Assembly: GCF_002288925.2 (NCBI RefSeq)
Contig: NW_022098076.1
Coordinates: 68,305,323 to 68,369,322, forward strand
Direction: 5' to 3'
DNA: 64,000 nucleotides
Source: Delphinapterus leucas
Taxonomy: Eukaryota; Chordata; Mammalia; Artiodactyla; Monodontidae
Shown: in pieces, positions 22,946-34,293 of the stretch
Layout of the letters: every line of letters begins with the position of its first letter
Position numbering within the stretch: the stretch's first letter is position 1
Notes under the pieces: generated by a model
The model's database searches: none
Told to the model about the DNA's origin: nothing
Seen by the model: the letters and a program-made list of their open reading frames with translations, nothing else
Position numbers and translations under genes: made by a program

Positions 22946-25199
22946 ATATAGTTTTTAAATATGGTGATTGTAACAGCCCAAGGTATCAGGACAAGGTCTG
23001 AGTTTCTGGGCACCATTTTTTCTTGACACCACACACTAAATTCAATTATGATATTGGAGATTATGTATAGATTATTTTCCACCCTTTACAGTCCTGAATC
23101 TGCCGTCTCTGCAGATATGCCCAGAGGCTGTCACACTTTTGTAAATGCCTTTGTTAAGTAAATTAGCTAATAATTTTTTTAAAAAAAAACTTAGAATAAC
23201 AGACTATTTGGCAAGTTTGATGATACTGGTTTTCCAAAAACCCCTAGCAAATAAATGACAATTATTTCTAAATATATTTTAACATATACAGAGGTCAATT
23301 TTCCATATCCATATTTAGAAATGGCATTTCTTAGGCATAAAACAGTTAAAAAACGATTGGTATATTTTATACCAAAATAACCAAATGATATGGGTAAGCT
23401 ATGATGAGAGGATAACTGGAAGAAGCAACTTTCATATTACAAAATTTGCCAGTGTGGGAATGACTGTTAATTCAAAGAAGCCTAATTTATAGGCAATGAT
23501 TATTGCTGAGCTGAGGGGGGATTCAGCCAAAGCAAGTCTCTTCCTGAATGGACTGACCCTTGAAGTGACTTGAGTGAGGGACATAGTTATATCTTTAGAA
23601 AGGATATCATGGCATAATTATACAGACCTTACTGCTCAAAAGCTCCAATGCTTCTTATTAACGTTTCACTGAGATATCAGAAGAATCTCAAGGAGATTAA
23701 ATTTCGAAGTTCCACTCAATGAAAACTCTGTTGTCCTTTCAAAAAATATTCACATGGAATTCTTTGATTACATATGTAGCTTTGTCCAAACTCCTAGTTT
23801 CTACATTAATTTAAATTTTTTTTTCACCCCAAGAAAGTCTGGGAAAAAAAATCTTCACTATAATAACTGATTAGTTCCATTTCCTGCAGTACTTCTTTTC
23901 TTGTGGTTGCTGGTTTTCAGCCAATTCTATTTTTGCGTTTATTTTCTCCATTACATTCCTTTTTTTCTGAGTAGAAGAATTTTTGTGTTTTTCATTTTGT
24001 CAAAATAGAATTCTTCTCATGTCTTGTCATGATTTTGATATTTTCAAAGCTTAAAAAGCAACGCAGAGGAGATATGTCTACATAATTAAACATACCATGG
24101 GCTTTTTAAAAAGATCTGATAATTCGGAAAGTATTTTAAACCATCAGTGGATTGGAAATGTCCAACCACTTTTTTCATAAGTCCTATGCTTTTGAGAGTA
24201 GCAGTCAGCTTGATGTAGCTGTGGTTTAAAAGAGGAAATTAGAAAGGAGTCTAGGAAGTGACCTCATAAGAACGCAGAAAACTAAGAGCTCAAATAATAA
24301 TAATATTCAAACAGCGTATTTCACCGTCTGAGTGTAGAATTCTCAAAGTGGAGGGAAATGCAATTCAAATATGCAAACGAGTGTCCACAAAGGAGTACAT
24401 GGAAAGAAGTACTCAGTAAGTGTTTGAGAGTTTTTTCAGTCTTTGTTTTTTTTTTTCTTTCCTTTTTTTCCCCCTGTTTTTGGTATGTTTAGAGCCTACT
24501 AGACTTATTTGGATAAGATACATGAGCATTTGCATTTCATGAGGTAAGCATTTATAAATTTAAGAAGGCTAGGACTCTGCCTGGGAGGGAATCCTCTGTC
24601 CTTGTGCCTTTGTACTATAGGATGGAAAATAACCAAGAAGTTACCTTAGAATTCATATAATTTTTCTCCTCATTGAACCATCTGTGCTAGATCCTTTCAG
24701 AAGTGTTGGCTGACCTAAGTCCTGACTATTTTTTGCCATCCTGAAAGTGAAAGAAGGAACTATTGCTATAACTAGTATTATAACTAAGTCAAACAGTATT
24801 ACTGTTTTCTGATCATGATCATTGTGTGTTGGAAAAATTTCATTTGAGACCTGAAATATGAAATATGCAAACCTCTTTTCTAAGCCTGATCCTCCACAGC
24901 ACATCTGTGGATGGGATATAGTTTTGAATCTGTAAAGCTGACCGCCACAAAACCAATACATACTTTATCTTCTCTCCCAGACCGACTTAAACGAGATCTG
25001 TGAATATATGAATATAATAGACCTCTAAGCTGGAGGGCTCTCATGAAGTCTACACCCTCACTATATGGAGTTCTTTATACTAATCTTGGCATCTGGAGGA
25101 TAAGTAATTAATAAAGTTACCAGTTGGAATTGTCTCAGTTTCTTGTGGCAGCTCTTATGTCTGATATCTGGTGGGCATCCTTCCCACATCACCACATCA
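22946..25199. other. Unique DNA, no gene assigned
   Basis: This 2.3-kb block contains no repeat I recognise. A T/C-rich run lies at about 24446-24479. A 102-codon minus-strand frame at 24653-24961 contains one hydrophobic segment ('VILFDLVIILVIAIVPSFTF') but no recognisable domain and no supportable gene context. Confidence 0.45.
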
Positions 25200-25445
25200 C
25201 CTGTGTGAAAAATGAACACTTAAATTCAACTTACCCTGCCTTGTTCTTCTTCTCCATAGCAGTTATATATCTTATGTGTTTTATATTTATTTGTGTAACA
25301 ATTTATTGTTTATTTCTCCTAGCCACAATGTTCAAGAAAGCAGGGGCATTTTCTGTTTTGATGGGACACTGATGAGTCTCTAGCCCCCAGCCCAGTTTTG
25401 GGGCACAGAGTACGTGCTCAATCAATATTTGTTGAAAGGATAAAC
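25200..25445 (+). repeat. L2 3' end
   Basis: The stretch 'ttcaagaaagcaggggcatt' (25331-25350) followed by 'ggggcacagagtacgtgctc' and 'aatcaatatttgttgaaagg' closely follows the L2 3' consensus. An 82-codon frame at 25124-25372 overlaps it and is a chance frame. Confidence 0.8.
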
Positions 25446-25723
25446 CTAGTCGCTATCTTCACACATTCACTGATGTCCACTGATCTTTGGTCTTCCCCCT
25501 CAAACACATCACTCTGCCTCTCTTCTCTTTCTCTCCACTTCCCACAATTCCTGTCCCTTGGTAGTGGCTTTCTTCACTACAGTGAGTTTACACAATTGAT
25601 TAAGGAGCCATGTCTTCTAGATTTTCCCCAGGTGCTTAGTGTGATGCCATGTGTGGCTGTGCCCTCCTAGAGGTGAAGGTTGAGCTCCCTCTTTGGCTTC
25701 CTTGTGTTCTTCCTCAGGTCGGA

Positions 25724-25906
25724 CAGTGGTTCTCGAAGTGTGGCCCATAGATCAGCAATATCAGCATCACCTGGGAACTTATTAGAAATGTGAATTCTTG
25801 GGCCCTGCTCCAGACCTAGTGAATCAGAAACGTGTGGATGGCAGTACAACAACCTGTTTTATCATGCCCTCCAAGTAATTCTGATGCTAAAATTTGAGAA
25901 TCAGTG
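25724..25906 (-). mobile_element. MER5A-type non-autonomous hAT DNA transposon
   Basis: A nearly full-length element of 183 bp. It begins 'cagtggttctcgaagtgtgg' and ends 'tttgagaatcagtg', giving near-matching terminal inverted repeats. The internal 'atcagcatcacctgggaact' and 'ccagacctagtgaatcagaa' blocks match MER5A in reverse. MER5 elements are ancient hAT-Charlie derivatives that carry no transposase, so the copy is immobile. Confidence 0.92.
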
Positions 25907-27009
25907 ATAAGACACAGGCTGCATCCCTGACTTTGTTTTTAACTTTCAAAAACCCTGCAATTTCTCGGAGCTCATTTTTTCAAGAGATCCAATAAGGACT
26001 TATTATGCTAAGTTCTCTATGTAGGTTAATACAGGGGCTTAACATTTATTTAGTAAATTGTGGGCATGCTGGACAGAACCTATTAAATTATGTGCTTCTG
26101 TAGAATTTTGCACTGTAGTTGTTATTTTTTATTCCAGAAAACATCTAAAGTCAAGTTTCTGGAAGACTCAACTATAGTCCACGACCCCTTGTTATATGCC
26201 TGCCTCCTTCATCCTCATGGCACATGTTACTTCAGCCCCAGAACCTGCTAGATGTGAGCCATAGTCCTTCAGGGAAAACATTCAAAATAATTAATTGGGT
26301 CTAAGCCTAAAAAATAAAATATGTTAGAACAAAATATTACGCAGATATTATTTTTCCCCCTGGAAATTCTATGTAATTCTGTTTTAGAGACAGTTAGGAA
26401 TGAATGCCCATCTTTTAATTTTTGTGTACTAAATCTGCTTTGATTTACAAAATAATAATACAATATTGCATTTCTTTTTTAATTGAAACCATTTCTATCA
26501 TTTCTGAGACGATCTTTCAGACACCACATTTCACTCTTAACTTATTTTTAATTTGGTTAACATATTGACAGTTCAGTCTTTGCAGACGTGACTTCCAGCC
26601 CCCAGACTTTTCACTGTGGCTTAAAAGAGCACCAGGATTAGGGCTCTCCTTCATAAAAGCAACTGGAAGCATAGTGGAACCCGTGTTATCTTAGGACCTG
26701 CAGAAATACATATACAGTTTTCCTCGGTCATTTTTATTTTACACTTTTAAAAACAGAATCACATCTCTAGCCTCTCTTTCTGAAGAAGACCAATAAGTTA
26801 TGGTTCGTTAAGAATCTTTGTATCTGAACTAAGAGTAAGGAGGTGTTGTTTGTCCTTCAGAATGGAATTTGCCTGGTTTAGATGAAAATTGATGGGGGTT
26901 GTAGCTAAGAAAATGGGGTTGTGGATGAAGCAGCAGCATGTGTCAAAGGCACAACATTAGAGCAACAAGGGCATTGAATACTAAAGGGAAATAAGCACAT
27001 TTGGGAAGA
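25907..27009. other. Unique DNA, no gene seen
   Basis: No repeat family or exon recognised between the MER5A copy and the next L1. Confidence 0.5.
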
Positions 27010-27399
27010 CTGGAATTCTGTTGTGTTTTTTTGTTTGTTTCATTTTTTAACACCTTTATTGGAGTATAATTCCTTTACAATGTTTTGTTAATTCCTGTTG
27101 TATAACAAAGTGAATCAGCTATATGTATACATATATTCCCATATCTCCTCCCTCTTGTGTCTCCCTCCCACTCTCCCTATCCAAACCCTTTAGGTGGACA
27201 CAAAGCATCGAGCTGATCTCCCTGTGCTATGCGGCTGCTTCCCACTAGCTGTTTTACAACTGGTAGTGTGTATATGTCCATGCCACTCTCTCACTTCATC
27301 CCAGTTTACACTTCCCCCTCCCCAAGTCCTCAACTCCATTCTCTGCGTCTGTGTCTTTATTCCTGTCCTACCCCTATGTTCTTCAGATTTTTTTTTTAG

Positions 27400-29993
27400 C
27401 TTCCATATATGTCTTAGCATATGGTATTTGTTTTTCTCTTTCTGACTTACTTCACTCTGTATGACAGTCTCTAGGTCCATCCACCTCACTACAAATAACT
27501 AAATTTCGTTTCTTTTTATGGCTGAGTAATATTCCATTGTATATATGTGCCACATCTTCTTTATCCATTCATCTGTTGATGGACACTTAGGTTGCTTCCA
27601 TGTCCTGGCTACTGTAAATAGTGCTGCAATGAACATTGTGGTAAATGACTCTTTTTGAATTATGGTTTTCTCAGGGTATATGCCCAGGAGTGGGATTACT
27701 AGGTCATATGGTACTTCTTTTTTAGATTTTAGGCAACCTCCATACTGTTCTCCATAGTGGCTGTATCACTTTACATTCCCACCAACGATGCAAGAAGGTT
27801 CCCTTTTCTCCACTCCCTCTCCAGCATTTATTGTTTGTAGATTTTTTGATGATGGCCATTCTGATCGGTGTGAGGTGATACCTCATTGTAGTTTTGATTT
27901 GCATTTCTCTAATGATAAGTGATGTTGAGCATCCTTTCATGTGTTTTTTAGCAATCGGTATATCTTCTTTGGAGAAATGTCTGTTTAGGTCTTCTGCCCA
28001 TTTTGGATTGGGTTGTTTGTTTTTTTGATATTGAGCTGCATGAGCTGCTTGTATATTTTGGAGATTAATCCTTTGTCAGGTGCTTCATTTGCAAATATTT
28101 CCTCCCATTCTGAGGGTTGACTTTTTGCCTTTCGTATGATTTCCTTTGCTGTGCAAAAGCTTTTATGTTTCATTAGGTCCCATTTGTTTATTTTTGTTTT
28201 TATTTCCATTTTTCTAGGAGGTGGGTCAAAAAAGGATCTTGCTGTGATTTATGTCATAGAGTATTCTGCCTATGTTTTCCGCTAAGGGTTTTACAGTGTC
28301 TGACCTTACATTTAGGTCTTTAATCCATTTTGAGTTTATTTTTTGTGTATGGTGTTAGGGAATGTTCTAATTTCATTCTTTTACATGTAGCTGTCCAGTT
28401 TTCCTAGCACCACTTATTGAAGAGGCTGTCTTTTCTCCACTGTATATTCTTGCCTCCTTTACCAAAGATAAGGTGACCATATGTGTGTGGGTTTATCTCT
28501 GGGCTTTCTATCCTGTTCTGTTGATCTCTATTTCTGTTTTTATGCCAGTAACATACTGTCTTGATTACTGTAGCTTTGTAGTATAGTCTGAAGTCAGTGA
28601 GCCTGATTCCTCCAACTCCATTTTTCTTTCTCAAGATTGCTTTTGCTCTTCAGGGTCTTTTGTGTTTCCATACAAATTGTGAAAATTTTTGGTCTAGTTC
28701 TGTGAAAAATGCCATTGGTAGTTTGATAGTCCTGATCTTAGTGGAAATGGTTTCAGTTTTTCACCATTGAGAATGATGTCACCTGTGGGTTTGTCATATA
28801 TGACCTTTATTATGTTGAGGTAACTTCCCGCTATGTACTTTCTGTGGGTTTTTATCATAAATGGGTACTGAATTTTGTTGAAAGCTTTTTCTGCCTCTAT
28901 TGAGATTATCATATGGTTTTTATCCTTCAGTTTGATAACATGGTGTATCACATTGCTTGATTTGCATACATTGAAGAATCCTTGCACTCCTGGGATAAAT
29001 CTCACTTGATCATGGTGTATGATCCTTTTAATGTGCTGTTGGATTCTGTTTGCTTGTATTTTGTTGAGGATTTTTGCATCTATGTTCACCAGTGATATTG
29101 GCCTGTCGTTTTCTTTTTTTGTGACATCTTTGTCTGGTTTTGGTATCAGGGTGATGGTGGTCTCGTTTGGGAGTGTTCCTCCCTCACCTATATTTTGGAA
29201 GGGTTTGAGAAGGATAGGTGTTAACTCTTCTCTAAATGTTTGATAGAATTTGCCTGGGGAGCCATCTGGTCCTGGACTTTTGTTTGATGGAAGAATTTTA
29301 ATCCAGTTTCAATTTCAGTGAATGTTTATATTTTCTATTTCTCCTGGTTCAGTCTCGGGAGGTTGTGCTTGTCCAAGAATTTGTCCATTTCTTCCAGGTT
29401 GTCCATTTTATTGGCATATAGTTGCTTGTAGTAATCTCTCATGATCCTTTGTATTTCTGCAGTGTCAGTTGTTACTTCTCCCTTTTCATTTCTAATTCTG
29501 TTGATTTGAGTCTTCTCTCTATTTTTCTTGATGAGTCTGGCTAGTGGTTTATCAATTTTTTTTATCTTCTCAAAGAACCTGCTTTTAGTTTTATTGATCT
29601 TAGCTCTTGTTTCCTTCATTTCTTTTTCATTTATTTCTGATCTGATCTTTATTATTTCTTTCCTTCTGCTAACTTTGGGGGTTTTTTTGTTCTTTCTCTA
29701 ATTGCTTTAGGTATAAGGTTAGGTTGTTTATTTGAAATGTTTCTTGTTTCTTGAGGTAGGATTGTATTGCTATAAACTTCCCTCTTAGAACTGCTTTTGC
29801 TGCATCCTGTAGGTTTTGGGTTGTCGTGTTTTCATTGTCATTTGTTTCTAGGTAATTTTTGATTTCCTCTTTGATTTCTTCAGTGATCTCTTGGTTATTT
29901 AGTAGTGTATTGTTTAGCCTCCATGTGTTTGTATTTTTTTACAGATTTTTTCCTGTAATTGATATCTAGTCTCATAGCGCTGTGGTCGGAATG
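27400..29993 (-). pseudogene. L1 ORF2 remnant with an RT-core deletion
   Basis: Read from 29993 downward, this ORF2 starts at the endonuclease 'SDHSAMRLDINYRKK' block and continues through the linker and the start of the reverse transcriptase ('PFPLRSG' near 28750). It then jumps at about 28729-28730 to sequence equivalent to position 19420 of the 17.8-kb L1. The missing interval corresponds to 19420-19924 of that copy and contains the 'RQGCPL' tail and the catalytic 'FADD'. Further down, '[12 protein letters not shown]' in place of 'CWRGCG' shows a lost cysteine. Frameshifts are frequent. It encodes no working enzyme. Confidence 0.9.
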
Positions 29994-30866
29994 ATGTTGC
30001 AACAGTCTGAGGCATGCTGTGTGTTTTCCCGGGGAAGTTGACTGTGGATCATGAGACCTTGGCAGTGGCGGGCTGCACAGGCTCCTGGGAGGGGAGGTGT
30101 GGATAGTGACCTGTGCTTGCACACAGGATTCTTGGTGACTGCAGCATCAGCCTTAGCCTTTCATGCCTGTCTCTGGGGTCCGCGCTGATAGCCACAGCTC
30201 GCACTCATCTCTGGAGCTCGTTTAGGCAGTGCTCTGAATCCCCGCTCCTCGCGCACCCCAAAACAATGGTCTCTTGCCTCTTAGGCAGGTCCAGACTTTT
30301 TCCCAGACTCCGTCCTGGCTAGCTGTGGTGCCCTAGCCCCCTTCAGGCTGTGTTCACACAGCCAACCCCAGTCCTCTCCCTGTAGTCCGACCTCGGAAGC
30401 CCAAGCCTCAGCTCCCAGCTCCCACCCGCCCTGGCGAGTGAGCAGACAAGCCTCTTGGGCTGGTGAGTGCTGGTCGGCACCGATCCTCTGTGCGGGAATC
30501 TCTCCACTTTGCCCTCCTCACCCCTGTTGCTGCACTCTACTCCATGGCTCCAAAGTGTCCCCCACGCCACCCCCTGAGTCCGCCAGTGAAGGGGCTTCCT
30601 AGTGTTTGGAAACTTTTCCTCCTTCACAGCTCCCTCCCAGAGGGGCAGGTCCCGTCCCTATTTTTTTTTTTGTCTCTTTTTTCTTTTTTCTTCTGCCCTA
30701 CCCAGGTAGGTGGGGAGTTTCTTGCCTTTTAGGAAGTCTGAGGTCTTCTGCCAGCATTCAGTAGGTGTTCTGTAGGAGTTGTTCCACATGTAGATGTATT
30801 TCTGATGTATTTGTGGGGAGGAAGGTGATCTCCACGTCTTACTCCTCTGCCATCTTAAAGGTCTGG
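29994..30866 (-). promoter_or_regulatory. L1 5'UTR, GC-rich internal promoter region
   Basis: This is the only clearly GC-rich and CpG-containing stretch in the window. It is the presumed 5'UTR of the L1, transcribed toward lower coordinates. A YY1-like site 'AAGATGGC' lies on the minus strand at 30849-30856, about 11 nt inside the element. In human L1 a YY1 site near +13 to +21 directs accurate initiation (established knowledge), so the position fits. A pyrimidine-rich tract lies at about 30659-30695. Promoter activity today is untested. Confidence 0.75.
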
Positions 30867-30881
30867 CTGGAATTCTGTTGT

Positions 30882-31609
30882 TTTCAAGATTATACTTAAT
30901 TAGTAGAGCATTCAGTCCAAATCAACGTGTAGTCAATGCATTGCATGTTGACTAAACTGAGTAAGTAAACTTTTCAGCAAACAATTGTGTGTGTCCTCTG
31001 ATAACATGATAGTAATTGAACTCTTGGGATGAGGGGCATTGCCTGGTGTGAGGGGAAAAAATCATACATTTCCTTTGAAAATCATGGACATTACTGTTAG
31101 GTACATTAAAATAGCTCCTCAGGAAGAAAATATGGGTCTGATAATCAGAAATGTTAGTATTGTATCCAGTCTTATAATGACAAATTGTCCTCTAAAATTC
31201 CTTTTTAATTATTTTGAAAGTAGAATTCCATTTAAAATAAGTAAAAGGTAAGCAGATTCATCAATCCCTAAAGGATATTAGCAAGATGAAAAATGCTTCA
31301 GAGAGAAGCAATAAATACTTTGAGCAATTCCATATGTCAGTAGGTACCTATAAGCTATTTATTTCTCATTTTGACTATCAACTTTAATTATACTCCTATC
31401 TATTTTAGATCAGTCACTTACTTCTGAGCAGCTGAAGTAATTTGTTAGGATTTTTCTTTTCCATTAGTAACTGTGGAAGGAAAACAAATCCAATAATTCT
31501 GTGAATGCTGAGAGCAGAGTTTTCTTAGGTATACTAATTTTGACTAGATCCATAGGATAATGGTGAAAAAACCCTGAAATAACAGTAAATTTAAGCCAGT
31601 CCTAGTTTG
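30882..31609. other. Unique AT-rich DNA
   Basis: No repeat or gene recognised. A 70-codon frame at 31039-31251 lacks any domain I recognise. Confidence 0.5.
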
Positions 31610-31880
31610 GGATAGTGCTCCATCATCACCAAGGATCCAGATGCCCTCTATATTTTTGCCCTGCCACCCTCAACATGCACCTTCCATTTTACGTCCAGGA
31701 TGGCTGCTTCAGCTCCCACTGTCATATCACACATACATCCTGGAGAGTGGGAAGAGGAAAGAGCAGGGAAAAGGCATGATCCTACCCTTTGACCAGACCC
31801 ACCTCTTATTCTCAATCCTGTTGACCAGAACTTAGTTATTTGGTCATACTTTGCTATCAAGGTGAAATGGGCCTTTGTTC
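31610..31880 (+). repeat. Ancient interspersed repeat of unresolved class
   Basis: The order 'gctccatcatcaccaaggat', 'ccagatgccctctat', 'ggatggctgcttcagctccc', a GA-rich 'gggaagaggaaagagcaggg' and 'gaccagaacttagttatttg' is familiar from a widely dispersed mammalian repeat whose class I cannot name reliably. The copy at 46070-46330 appears to be a relative. Confidence 0.45.
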
Positions 31881-32205
31881 AGAGTAAACATGTGCCCAAC
31901 TAACATTTGAAGATTCTTTTGATGAAGAGGAAGAGGAGAATGGATAACAGAAGACAGTTTGTAGCTCTGCCTCACCAGAATTAGCTCTATTTACTCTGGT
32001 AATCAGAGGAGGAAGTGCAGATTATTAGGCCTGCAGTGAATGTTCACTGTTCAGTTACATGATTATAGGACAAATACAGACAGGAAATTAAATATCTCCT
32101 GCAAATTGTGTAATTTGAGACCTTAAAGTTGCCTATTATTTATGAGGCTGAGTATTTTTCCCAGCTTGAATTAAATCATAAATCCTAGTAATTTGTGTTG
32201 ATATG
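31881..32205. other. Unique DNA
   Basis: No repeat or gene recognised. Confidence 0.45.
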
Positions 32206-32410
32206 AGGTCAAACATTTATGAAGTTACAGGCAGCATGCTAGGTTCCTGATATATACAAACATTTTTTTCTTTATAACCATCTAATAATACAGGTTTTTA
32301 CATTTTTTTATAGTTGAATCTGGGCATTAGAAGAATTAACTTGCTCAAGGTCACATAGATAAGAAATGCAGTTGAATTTTAACCCATGTCGGTATGATTA
32401 CAAAATGTGC
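32206..32410 (-). repeat. MIR SINE
   Basis: The reversed MIR order is visible: a decayed 3' part, then 'gaattaacttgctcaaggtc' and 'acatagataagaaatgcagt', matching the reversed core ('aacttgcccaaggtcacaca'). Confidence 0.75.
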
Positions 32411-32424
32411 CCACCCCCCATATT

Positions 32425-32545
32425 TTTCTGTTTCCTAGAAGCTTCTCAATGTCACTGGCACTGCATTTGATTTATTTCATCCATCTTTAGATCCTACTTC
32501 TTAAGGGTAGTACCTGTAGCTACTGACTGAATAAATGACACACTG
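32425..32545 (+). repeat. Possible L2 3' fragment
   Basis: The pattern 'cttaagggtagtacctgtag' followed by 'actgaataaatgacacactg' is consistent with a decayed L2 3' end. Confidence 0.4.
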
Positions 32546-32934
32546 AATCTACTATTTTTGCTGTTGCTATGAAATATATATTTCGTTAATTTATAGACTA
32601 TCCAAAGCCATATAGTACCTTTGATATGTTAATTTCTGACCAAATCCAGATAATGGCTAAAATCTTATTGAGCAAATTAGCTGACATGATAAGTAGGAAA
32701 CTCCAGTTTTTTCTTCATAAAAGAAACAGAGGAAAGAAAAAAACAGATTAGTAGGAAAGAAAAGACAATTTCCTTCTCTTTGTTTCTCAGTTTTTCTTGC
32801 ACCTGAGTCTCCTCATGTTGTCAGCTCATTTTGTCCCTGTTCTGTGTCCCAAAACATCTGCTCTTCCTCTTTCAAAATGTTTTCCTCATTTCATAGCATA
32901 GCTTTTAAAGCTATTTAATTTAAGAAAGCGTATC

Positions 32935-33045
32935 AGTGCCATTGAGTGCTTATTACATTTGGGTGCCACAGTGAAGAAAATGCAAACAGTACTTCTGTGA
33001 GCCTAAAACATACTTTATGAAATAAGTTATAAAATAATTATATGT
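32935..33045 (-). repeat. Possible L2 3' fragment
   Basis: The stretch 'attgagtgcttattacattt' followed by 'gggtgccacagtgaagaaaa' resembles the reversed L2 3' end ('attgagcacctactatgtgc'). Confidence 0.5.
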
Positions 33046-33574
33046 GCATTTGCCACATTTATGCATATTAGCCTTGAGAATACTGAAACAGAAGTTGAAT
33101 AAAATTTGCTTCAATACTCTTGACATGTTTATTGGTTGGCTAATATGACTCATTTGTCAGTAGGGTTTAAATGGTTTCTAAAATTTATTTGAAGTAAATG
33201 CTGAAATTGGAGTAATGAAATTTACAATATATGGATCACTGGTTTAAACTATTTTTGCAAATATTTATTCTTTCTGTTTATAATGCTAAATTTAAGTGAG
33301 TTTAATTAGCCAAGAACAAACAGTTTTGGTCGTTAAACAAAATAAGGTACTCTTACTCAACCAATCTTGGGTTCCTCAGGGAAGAGTCTTACTGAGAAAA
33401 TGTGTCTTTAAACAATGTCATTCCTTTCTAAAATATACATGTGATCATTTTCTTCCTTTGACTAATTGGAGAATAGGAGCCCTTGATATGATTTCAACTC
33501 TCATATGATCTAGGTTTTACTTATTTCATGTAAGCTCTTCATCATCATAATCATTTTTTTCATCATCATGCCTA
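33046..33574. other. Unique AT-rich DNA
   Basis: No repeat or gene recognised. Confidence 0.45.
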
Positions 33575-33765
33575 ATTTTTAATAAGTGCTAAACCCTGAC
33601 CATGTGTTATTTCATTAAATCTTTCTAATGATTCTAAGAACTAGGTCATATCATTATCCCATTTTAAAGATGATGTTTAACAATTTTTCCATGGTCTCAC
33701 AGTTTATAAGTAGCTGGGCCTGGGTTTAAGTGGAGACAGTCTGAAATCCGGAGCTGGCCCACATG
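33575..33765 (-). repeat. MIR SINE
   Basis: Reversed MIR order: 'tatcattatcccattttaaa' (33648-33667), then 'ggtctcacagtttataagta' and 'gctgggcctgggtttaagtg'. Confidence 0.8.
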
Positions 33766-34012
33766 ACACCCATATACACTAACTCACAGATTCTTAAGTC
33801 TGGAATTGTCCACATTTACATGACCCTGTTTTAGTGCTTTCTCGCTAAATCTTCTATCTCCATTTTTAGCTGGCCCCCTGGAATTCGGGGTCACAAAATG
33901 ACACCCTAGACCCTACACCCTACATCTACAGGCTTTTTGCATTTGCCATTTTGACTCAAATGGTTGATCATTTTAGTTGACTAACAAACTTGATGAATTT
34001 TTCACCAGTGAA
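33766..34012. other. Unique DNA
   Basis: No repeat or gene recognised. A short quasi-tandem 'accctagaccctacaccctaca' type stretch lies at about 33902-33923. Confidence 0.45.
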
Positions 34013-34293
34013 CTGAGTGGTGATTTTTTTTTAACATCTTTATTGGAGTATAATTGCTTTACAATGGTGTGTTAGTTTCTGCTTTATAACAAAGTGAATC
34101 AGTTATACATAAACATATGTTCCCGTATCTCTTCCCTCTTGCGTATCCCTCCCTCCCACCCTCCCTATCCCACCCCTCTAGGTGGTCACAAAGCACAGAG
34201 CTGATATCCCTGTGCTATGCGGCTGCTTCCCACTAGCTATCTATTTTACATTTGGTAGTGTATATATATGTCCATGCCTGAGTGGTGATTTTT
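34013..34293 (-). mobile_element. Severely truncated L1 tail, 249 bp, with perfect 16-bp duplications
   Basis: Only the last about 250 bp of an L1 3'UTR were inserted (34029-34277, reversed). The flanking 'ctgagtggtgattttt' is identical at 34013-34028 and 34278-34293. The duplication ends in TTTTT beside the T-rich tail, as expected for target-primed reverse transcription at an L1 endonuclease site. The 3'UTR subfamily is the same as for the 27-kb and 48.6-kb copies. Confidence 0.96.

Larger units (their letters stand above)
27010..30881 (-). mobile_element. L1 with both ends but large internal deletions, 3.8 kb
   Basis: A reverse-oriented L1 spans 27025-30866 between exact 15-bp duplications 'ctggaattctgttgt' at 27010-27024 and 30867-30881. 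The low-coordinate end has the T-rich tail and a 3'UTR shared with the truncated L1s at 34.0, 48.6 and 62.8 kb. The high-coordinate end is a GC-rich 5'UTR starting, in sense, with 'ccagacctttaagatggcag'. An intact L1 is about 6 kb or more. This copy lacks ORF1, most of the endonuclease and about 505 bp of the reverse transcriptase, so it cannot move on its own. Confidence 0.95.

Noticed and set aside
24653..24961. 102-codon minus-strand frame with a hydrophobic segment
   Set aside because: No family resemblance, no start context or splice sites I can support, and T/A-rich DNA makes hydrophobic frames common.
30113..30732. GC-rich block with frames of 69-94 codons, considered as a host CpG-island promoter with a first exon
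   Set aside because: It lies between the L1 ORF2 remnant and the target-site duplication that closes the element, so it is the L1 5'UTR.
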